A program made the translations under genes and the position numbers. This document shows positions 58,599 to 64,000 of a stretch of DNA of 64,000 nucleotides, piece after piece (the stretch's first letter is position 1; each line of letters begins with the position of its first letter). The stretch spans positions 434,001-498,000 of the forward strand of contig CP060763.1 of the NCBI GenBank assembly GCA_023205875.1. The letters run 5' to 3'. The notes under the pieces were generated by a model. It searched no databases, had not been told where the DNA came from, and worked only from the letters and a program-made list of their open reading frames with translations. Source of the DNA: Chloropicon primus (Eukaryota > Chlorophyta > Chloropicophyceae > Chloropicales > Chloropicaceae).

Positions 58599-60034
58599 AT
58601 GATGATGGTCCTGGGGGCGTTGAGGAGGTCGAGCCGGGCGGGGAGGTCGACGATGCGTGAGGTGGTCGCGCTGTCAAACATTCAAGCGACCTTGGCGAAG
58701 GAGAATGCGGCTGTTTGTGAGCAGAAGAGAGGCATCTTCCAGGAAGCTGCGCTCGCTGGAGGGGAGGCTCTGTCGGCGTACCACGAGGCCACTGGACTGC
58801 CGTGGTGGGCGACGATCTCGAGCGCGACTGTGGGCCTCCGACTTGCCCTGCTGCCCCTGCAGATGAAGCAGAGGAAAGCCATGGCCGCCTTGCAGATGGC
58901 GAGAAGGGAGGTCAAGGAGGCTCAGGACTCGCAGGAGGGGGGCTCGACGGACTCTGTCGAGCTGTGGAAGAAAGCCATGTCAAGCTGGGTGCAGCGCTCG
59001 CGCGTCCGGGACAACAAAGTGACCGGCCCGCTGTGGCTCTTCACCCCAGTTTTTGCTCACCTTCCCTGCTTCATCACAATGATGATGACTGTGAGGTACA
59101 TGGCTTCCTCGCCCGATTTCTCTTTCCAGACGGGTGGTTTGCTGTGGTTCCGGGACCTCACCCTCCCTGCCTTTGATTTTGCCTCCCTGACTGCACCCAT
59201 GGGACCCGTAGGGGTAGTCTTGCCCGGCACGCTGGTGCTCCTGTACCACTACAGCATTCACCAGAACTTTGGGTCAGGTGACAACAAGGCTCTTCGCCTC
59301 TTCCTCGAGTGGCTGACGATCCCGATGCTGCTGGTGGGTCTCCAAGTTCCTCACGGAGTGTTCTGCTACTGGCTGACTTCCAGCGCGTTCAACAACGTGC
59401 AGGCTCCTGTCCTAGCGGCGATTGCAGCGAGGACGGCCACGGAAGGACCGGTGGCCTCCACCTCATCTCCGAGCGAGTCGCTCTTCGCCAAGGCCAAGGA
59501 GTTGTCGGAGAGCGGCAGGGGGGAAGCCGCGGTCGTTCTCGATGAGAAGGGCATCGAAGCGCTGAGCCATCAGGAGTGCATGGCGTTCGCAAAGACTCTG
59601 GCGCAAAAGAAAGATTGGAAGCAGGCGCACAAGCTGTTCCTCGTGGCAGCAACGAAGACGGAGAGTCTTGAATCTCCTGACTACGTACAGGCAATTTTTT
59701 GGGCCGGCATGTCTTCTGCTCGGCTGGGCTTGCACGAGAACGCTTTGGACTTGTTCGGCAAAGTGGTGGAAAGAGATCCAAAGAACACAGAGTCGATGCT
59801 CGCGTTGGCTAGTATACACAAAAAGGTGAGGGAAACGTTTTATTTTGTCGGCTGGTCTTGGACAAGGACTGACGACCTCCTTCTCTCTCTCTCTCTTTCT
59901 CTCCCTCTTTCCCTTCCCTCCGCCAGAATGGACGCATCGAGGAGGCTCGGGAGTGGCTCGTGGAAGCCGCAGAGATCGACTCAAAGGTCCGTGAGCAATT
60001 TCTGGACCCGTTCGACAAGGAGAACCCTCGGTGA
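58599..60034 (+). CDS. OXA1/YidC-family insertase with C-terminal TPR repeats
   Basis: Exons 58599-59825 and 59927-60034 join in phase 0, 444 residues. It inserts proteins into the mitochondrial inner membrane (the plant OXA2 class has the same TPR tail). Residues 1-60 are basic and Ala/Ser-rich, fitting a presequence. The YidC/Oxa1 core shows LPWWATISSATVGLRLALLP, LQMKQRKAMAALQM, LFTPVFAHLPCFITMMMTV, LPGTLVLLYHYSIHQ and VPHGVFCYWLTSSAFNNVQ. TPR units follow: DWKQAHKLFLVAATKT, IFWAGMSSARLGLHENALDL and GRIEEAREWLVEAAEID. Any of the ATGs at 58599-58605 may start. Stop codons of this gene and the next are 9 bp apart. Confidence 0.87.
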
Positions 60035-60043
60035 TTTCCGTCA

Positions 60044-61678
60044 TCACGTGTTGCTCATCACCGTCCTCTGGAGCGCTTTCAAGGTCGCCGGTGCGAACAG
60101 GAGCCTGGGCTCACCTGCGGGAGCTGTGCTTGGATTTGGGTCCAGTGCCTCGCTCTTGATGCTGTTCCAACAAATGTTGGCGAGCCTCGGCTCTCCATTT
60201 TGCATCATGTACTTGTACAAGAATTCGTTCAGAGCGTTGCTCTTGATGCTGCAACCTATCAGGACTGCGGCTTCGTACCTTCCGGCGGCGAGGAAATCCA
60301 GGGCGATTCTGTGGAGGGCCTCCCCACTGGCGCGGGCCTTGCCCCTCTTGCCCGAATCGAGCTTGGCGATGTGACGGAACAGGAAGGAGAAGACTTTCCA
60401 AGAGGAGACATCGGCGATGGCATTCGTTTTGGAGATGTCCTCGACCACCTTCATCAGGTCGCGCAGATCGGATGTCTTCAGATAAGCCACCTCGAGGAGA
60501 GCCCTCATTGCTTCCCACTGCTTGGACCTCAGGTAACTCAGCACCACGCGACCGGAGGTCCCAAAATCAAAATCTGAGGGCTTTCCGCCTTGGCCTGCAG
60601 CACTCAGGTTGAGGAGGATCGTTTCCTCTTCGGACGTGATGCTGGCCTCGCCGTCGGCTTCGGAGTCCCACGACAGGACCGCGCTGTCACCGACGCCTCC
60701 CTGGGCGCGAAACAGGTCCGTGTTCTTAATCTCACTCCGCCACGACTGTAATTTATCATGCCACGTAATGGGCTGGAGGGCTTGGTCGAGCGCGAAGATG
60801 CTCCTGTCAGAGATGCACAGGATCAACCCCTTGTTCCTGTGCCAGGAGACGCTCTTCAATGCGCCCGAGCTCGGAGTGCCGGGGCGCGAGCAGATCGCCC
60901 CGAGAGAGGCGTCCAACATGCAGAAGCTGCTGTCTCGTGCCGCCACCAGTGCCTGCATTCCCACGCCCTTTGCACCGTCGCAACATATTGAGGCGTGGGC
61001 AAGGTCGCTGACCTTGAATGATGCTTTGTGCGAGCCGACCTCCGCGCAGGTGAGGTCTGGGATGCTGTAAGTCTTGAAAGTGAACCCCTTTTGCGGAGAG
61101 TGGGACAGAGAGGCCAAGCAGCTGCCATCTCCAGCGAACTCGCAGGCAAGCATGTTCTCGTCCCTCAGGTACGCCCTCGAGGACAAGGTGTACTTTTTGC
61201 ACAGCCTCTTGCCCTGCGTCCCGGAGACCCTGTACGTTTGCAGCGAGCTCGGCGTCCACAGGGTGACCACGCTGCAGTCTGAGTTGTACGAGACCCTCAG
61301 CTGTTGCCCCAGGGAGTCCTTCTCCGTCCTGGCCCTCACGAGCGGGACGTAGCCTATCGATATCAACTCCTTGTATTCTATGATAGCGAGCTGCGCGTCA
61401 GACTTTGCCTTGAGCAGTAGAACGTAAGGCTCCCTGTCCTTCCCGTGCCGGCACACACCCACGACCTTCCACGCTTTCCCTTGGAGATACCCGTTCCTGC
61501 TCAGGAATATCCTGTTCTTCGTGGCCAAACCCAGTCCGCCGCGGAAGGGGAAGTGACCGCCCACTTCCTCAAGAAACTCCTCGAGTGTCTTCGGCTTGCT
61601 CGTCGACGTCTTGTTGGAGAACCTCCTGCACTCGTAAGCCAGACAACCTTCCTTCCCATCTTGCACAAGGTTGGACAT
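60044..61678 (-). CDS. WD40-like plus helical protein, possible WDPCP/Fritz
   Basis: Single exon, 544 residues. The N-terminal two-thirds is beta-rich, with loosely repeated strands such as LKSVSWHRNKGLILCISDRS followed by IFALDQALQPI. The C-terminal third is helical, with ALDFLAAGRYEAAVLIGCSI and EFLYKYMMQNGEPRLANICW. Human WDPCP has the parallel pair GELQIFDMALSPI and FEKAFLLAVDVGARDLF, as I recall it. WDPCP (Fritz) belongs to the CPLANE group that recruits IFT-A machinery to the cilium base. This is a remote match made by eye. It lies next to a TMEM237-like gene, also ciliary. Confidence 0.5.
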   Translation of the reverse strand: MSNLVQDGKEGCLAYECRRFSNKTSTSKPKTLEEFLEEVGGHFPFRGGLGLATKNRIFLSRNGYLQGKAWKVVGVCRHGKDREPYVLLLKAKSDAQLAIIEYKELISIGYVPLVRARTEKDSLGQQLRVSYNSDCSVVTLWTPSSLQTYRVSGTQGKRLCKKYTLSSRAYLRDENMLACEFAGDGSCLASLSHSPQKGFTFKTYSIPDLTCAEVGSHKASFKVSDLAHASICCDGAKGVGMQALVAARDSSFCMLDASLGAICSRPGTPSSGALKSVSWHRNKGLILCISDRSIFALDQALQPITWHDKLQSWRSEIKNTDLFRAQGGVGDSAVLSWDSEADGEASITSEEETILLNLSAAGQGGKPSDFDFGTSGRVVLSYLRSKQWEAMRALLEVAYLKTSDLRDLMKVVEDISKTNAIADVSSWKVFSFLFRHIAKLDSGKRGKARASGEALHRIALDFLAAGRYEAAVLIGCSIKSNALNEFLYKYMMQNGEPRLANICWNSIKSEALDPNPSTAPAGEPRLLFAPATLKALQRTVMSNT

Positions 61679-62122
61679 CTTCGGAGAGGAACAAAGATAT
61701 ATGTATGTATGTATGTATGTGTATGCAAAGCAAGCAAAGGAAGGAGAAGGAGAAGGAGGAGGAGTGGCGTGTCTCCGTTGCCCTCCTATGCCTCAAGGTC
61801 CCTGACCTCGCTGCTTGCCACGCTGGGACACAAACTCTCTGCTCTCTCTCTCTGCCCTCTCTCTCTCTCTCAATCGCCAAAGTACTTTGAGACTGACAGA
61901 TGCCAAAATTTTTTAACAATTTTGAAACGGCTCCTAGGGGGGAAGGAGGAGGGGAGAGAGGGGGGGAAAGGAACCTCCGAAACGGGGCCACGAGGTCAGT
62001 GTGCTCGTCCCTAGGAGCCGGTCCACGATCCTCCACCAAACTGCAGTGAGGTTGAAAGAGGGATCCTTGGCGAGGATGATGGAAGGTTTTTGATAGTGTT
62101 ACAGGTTGGGTTTTGTTGGAAT
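61679..62122. other. Gap with a 12-bp inverted repeat, between two minus-strand genes
   Basis: About 440 bp. CGGCTCCTAGGG at 61928-61939 and its exact reverse complement at 62009-62020 are 69 bp apart. An ATGT run (61698-61722) and CT runs (61845-61873) lie closer to the WDPCP-like gene. No box of the dispersed family. Confidence 0.55.
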
Positions 62123-63702
62123 TTACTTGGGCCTGAGCTCAAACGACACCAAGGCCCAAGACAGGGAACAGCACATGAGCTTTATCATGGTGAGGGCGTA
62201 CCACATGCTGTATCCGTTCTTGAAGTCGCTCGAGAGCTCCAACTCGTACCAATCGGGCACCCTGCGATAGGAGTAGTGCATCAAGTCGTCATAACCAGTA
62301 TTGATGACGCTGCAGAGGAGCGAGACCAAGTAAAGCACGAGAAGGCAAATGTCGATGGTCCTCTGGGACGGGCCAACCGGCTCGAAGTTGAGAGTCCAGT
62401 CCTTGTGAAACTTGTCGTACGCTCCCAAGATGCTCATCACGATGAGAGTGAAAAAAGTTCTCGAGAAGGCCATGGACAGGGGCGAGTAGAACCTCATGAA
62501 GGCCCCGTTCGGGGTCGATCCGTCCAGAAGCATGAACATGTAAAGCGAGATGAGGGACATCCCCCCAAGCACCCCTTGCAAGAACAAGTAACAGACGCCA
62601 AAGATGTTGCTCGTTGTGTCGTACATGAGCTTCAGGGACAAGGGATTTCCCCCCATCCTGATCTTTTTGGCCTTGCCCCAAGCTCGCTTTGGCAGGCTAG
62701 CCTTGCCGGTGACTTTCTGAAACGTCCCGGTGATCGCATCCTCGACGTATCTCGTCTTTGGCCCCGGGCTGCCTGTCCCTTCCTTTTCCCTCAGCGTCTT
62801 CAACGTGCCCGTGTTCTCGTCCCAGATGTAGATCATGTCATGCGGGATCGAAGGCTTGGCCGAGGCTTCCTTCTCCTTTGCGGGTTCCACGCCGAACTTC
62901 ACGCTGATCTGCGTGCTCGAACCAGCCTCGGACACCCCCTGGCCCCCCTTGCTGCTCTCGTCAAACTTGAGGGCCCTGCACCGGAACCGGAGCGGAGAGA
63001 GAAAGAAAGGAGTGTGTGCGTGTGAAACGAAGTCAGAACCGATCCACGAAGTTTTTGCTCGCCGTGCCGTGCGCCAGAGACGAGACTCACCTCTTGATCA
63101 CCGTTGGTTTGGGAGAGGGGGCTTCGACTGGAGGAAGCTCGTGCGGAGGTGCCGACTCGACGTCTACTGGAGGTCTCTCCTCCACGGCTACTGGCTTTGG
63201 CTCGGGTCGTCGGGCCACGGGGACTCGCCTTGCCGCGGGAACCGCGACCTCGCTTGCGGCCTCCTCCTCGATCATCGAGGGTTTCTCCGGAATTGTGGCC
63301 CCCTCCTTCGCCTGGTGCTGCTTTGCTTCGTTCCTCTTCGCCCGGAGCTTGGCGATCCTCGCCGAGAACCTTCGTGCCCCGAGAGAGTCCGACTGGGGCA
63401 CAGCCTCCTCCGGCATCGTCGCCTTCCCTGCGAGGGACGCAAGGGGCGTCTCGATCCTCTGCGCAGGAGGCTGTTGCTTCAAGACAAGAGCAAAGTCTTT
63501 CAGTCAGAACAAACTCAAACGCAAACGCAATACAACTCCACGAAGAAGAAGAGGAACAGGAAGAGGAAGAAGAAGCTCCGGTGGGTCAACCTACCTTGAC
63601 CGGCTCGAGCTCCGTCCGAAGCGCCGGTAGCTTCCTGGGCGAGACCGGTGCGGTTTCCCTCCTCTGTTCGCTCGTGGATGCGATGGGCTCCTCCTCCTCC
63701 AT
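62123..63702 (-). CDS. TMEM237-like ciliary transition-zone membrane protein
   Basis: Exons 63595-63702, 63091-63476 and 62123-62975 give 448 residues, all in phase. The first 200 or so residues are disordered, with Pro/Glu/Lys-rich stretches. Four TM helices follow in the TMEM237 pattern, for example IFGVCYLFLQGVLGGMSLIS, FSRTFFTLIVMSILGAYDKF, ICLLVLYLVSLLCSVI and YALTMIKLMCCSLSWAL. TMEM237 (JBTS14 in human, 408 residues) acts at the ciliary transition zone. The TM layout, length and long polar N-terminus agree. The sequence match is by eye. Confidence 0.65.
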
Positions 63703-64000
63703 GGCGCTTCTCGCTTTTCTCATCCTCTGTCCTCTTCAAACCACCCTCGTTTCCCGCTTCACGCGACCGATGGATTTCCTTAAGTAAACGCCAAGATGGG
63801 ACCGTTTTTCGAGTGAAGTGAATTAACCTCAACCAATCTTTGCTTTGGAACCAATCTTTGTACGATTGCCAAAGGAGAGCGCGGAGAGAGGAAAGGGGGC
63901 GCCAGGGGGAGGGGAGAAGGGGAGGGGGGAGGACCCACAGCATCGTGGCCCGTGGCCCTGACCTCCCCCTCTCCCCATCACCAATCCTTCTCTCTCTCTC
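63703..64000. other. 5' flank of the TMEM237-like gene, to the window edge
   Basis: About 300 bp. It contains two copies of AACCAATCTTTG (63832 and 63849) and a GA/GGGGA-rich stretch. I see no box core and no gene. Confidence 0.35.

Noticed and set aside
4663-58600. Reading the 45-bp boxes as MITE-type transposons
   Set aside because: No terminal inverted repeats or target-site duplications are visible, and placement is restricted to 5' flanks with a fixed orientation and distance.
1-64000. Retrovirus-like, Polinton-like or other virus-derived elements, and DNA transposons
   Set aside because: I looked for polymerase, integrase, capsid and transposase motifs and terminal repeats, and saw none.

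Overview
The window is nuclear DNA from a compact, G+C-rich eukaryotic genome. It holds 34 recognisable protein genes, most with zero to four short GT-AG introns. I see no rRNA, tRNA, CRISPR array, virus-like element or recognisable transposon. The gene set points to a ciliated, photosynthetic single-celled eukaryote. Ciliary genes include IFT172 and ARL2BP, with likely relatives of CCDC13, WDPCP/Fritz, TMEM237 and LRRC34. Plastid-lineage genes include a RETICULATA-type envelope protein, a PYRP2-like HAD protein, an NADK2-type NAD kinase, a chalcone-isomerase-like protein and a probable thylakoid-lumen protein. The plastid leaders I can see look like direct transit peptides without a signal peptide. 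That favours an alga with a primary plastid, perhaps a green flagellate, but the taxon is not proven.

Layout. 0-10 kb: partial TOP1, a probable lumenal protein, methylcrotonyl-CoA carboxylase alpha, ARL2BP, a 109-residue membrane protein, a chalcone-isomerase-like protein and a PYRP2-like protein. 10-23 kb: an FG-GAP membrane protein, an aminotransferase, a nuclear protein with three HARE-HTH domains, V-ATPase subunit d, NAD kinase, mitochondrial S18 and an ankyrin protein. 23-40 kb: a tandem cathepsin Z, a CCDC13-like coiled coil, a PH-domain protein, PRP4 kinase, a RETICULATA protein, a Tim17/22/23 protein, a small one-TM protein, a conserved unknown and prolidase. 40-64 kb: IFT172, an LRR protein, an F-box protein, canopy, a GT29 sialyltransferase-like protein, a tetraspanin, REV1, an MFS carrier, an OXA1/YidC-TPR insertase, a WDPCP-like protein and a TMEM237-like protein.

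Genes are mostly arranged as divergent and convergent pairs. Convergent stop codons lie only 9 to about 125 bp apart. Divergent gaps run from about 0.4 to 1.1 kb.

The most interesting signal is a dispersed box of about 45 bp, seen about 20 times and only in 5' flanks. It always reads antisense to the gene it precedes. In five genes and at one orphan site it is paired, at about -77 to -90 and -263 to -272 from the ATG, which gives a spacing of 177-191 bp. I propose it as an undescribed promoter module that spreads or is maintained by duplication of a nucleosome-sized segment. The orphan pair predicts a further, unrecognised start at 56127.
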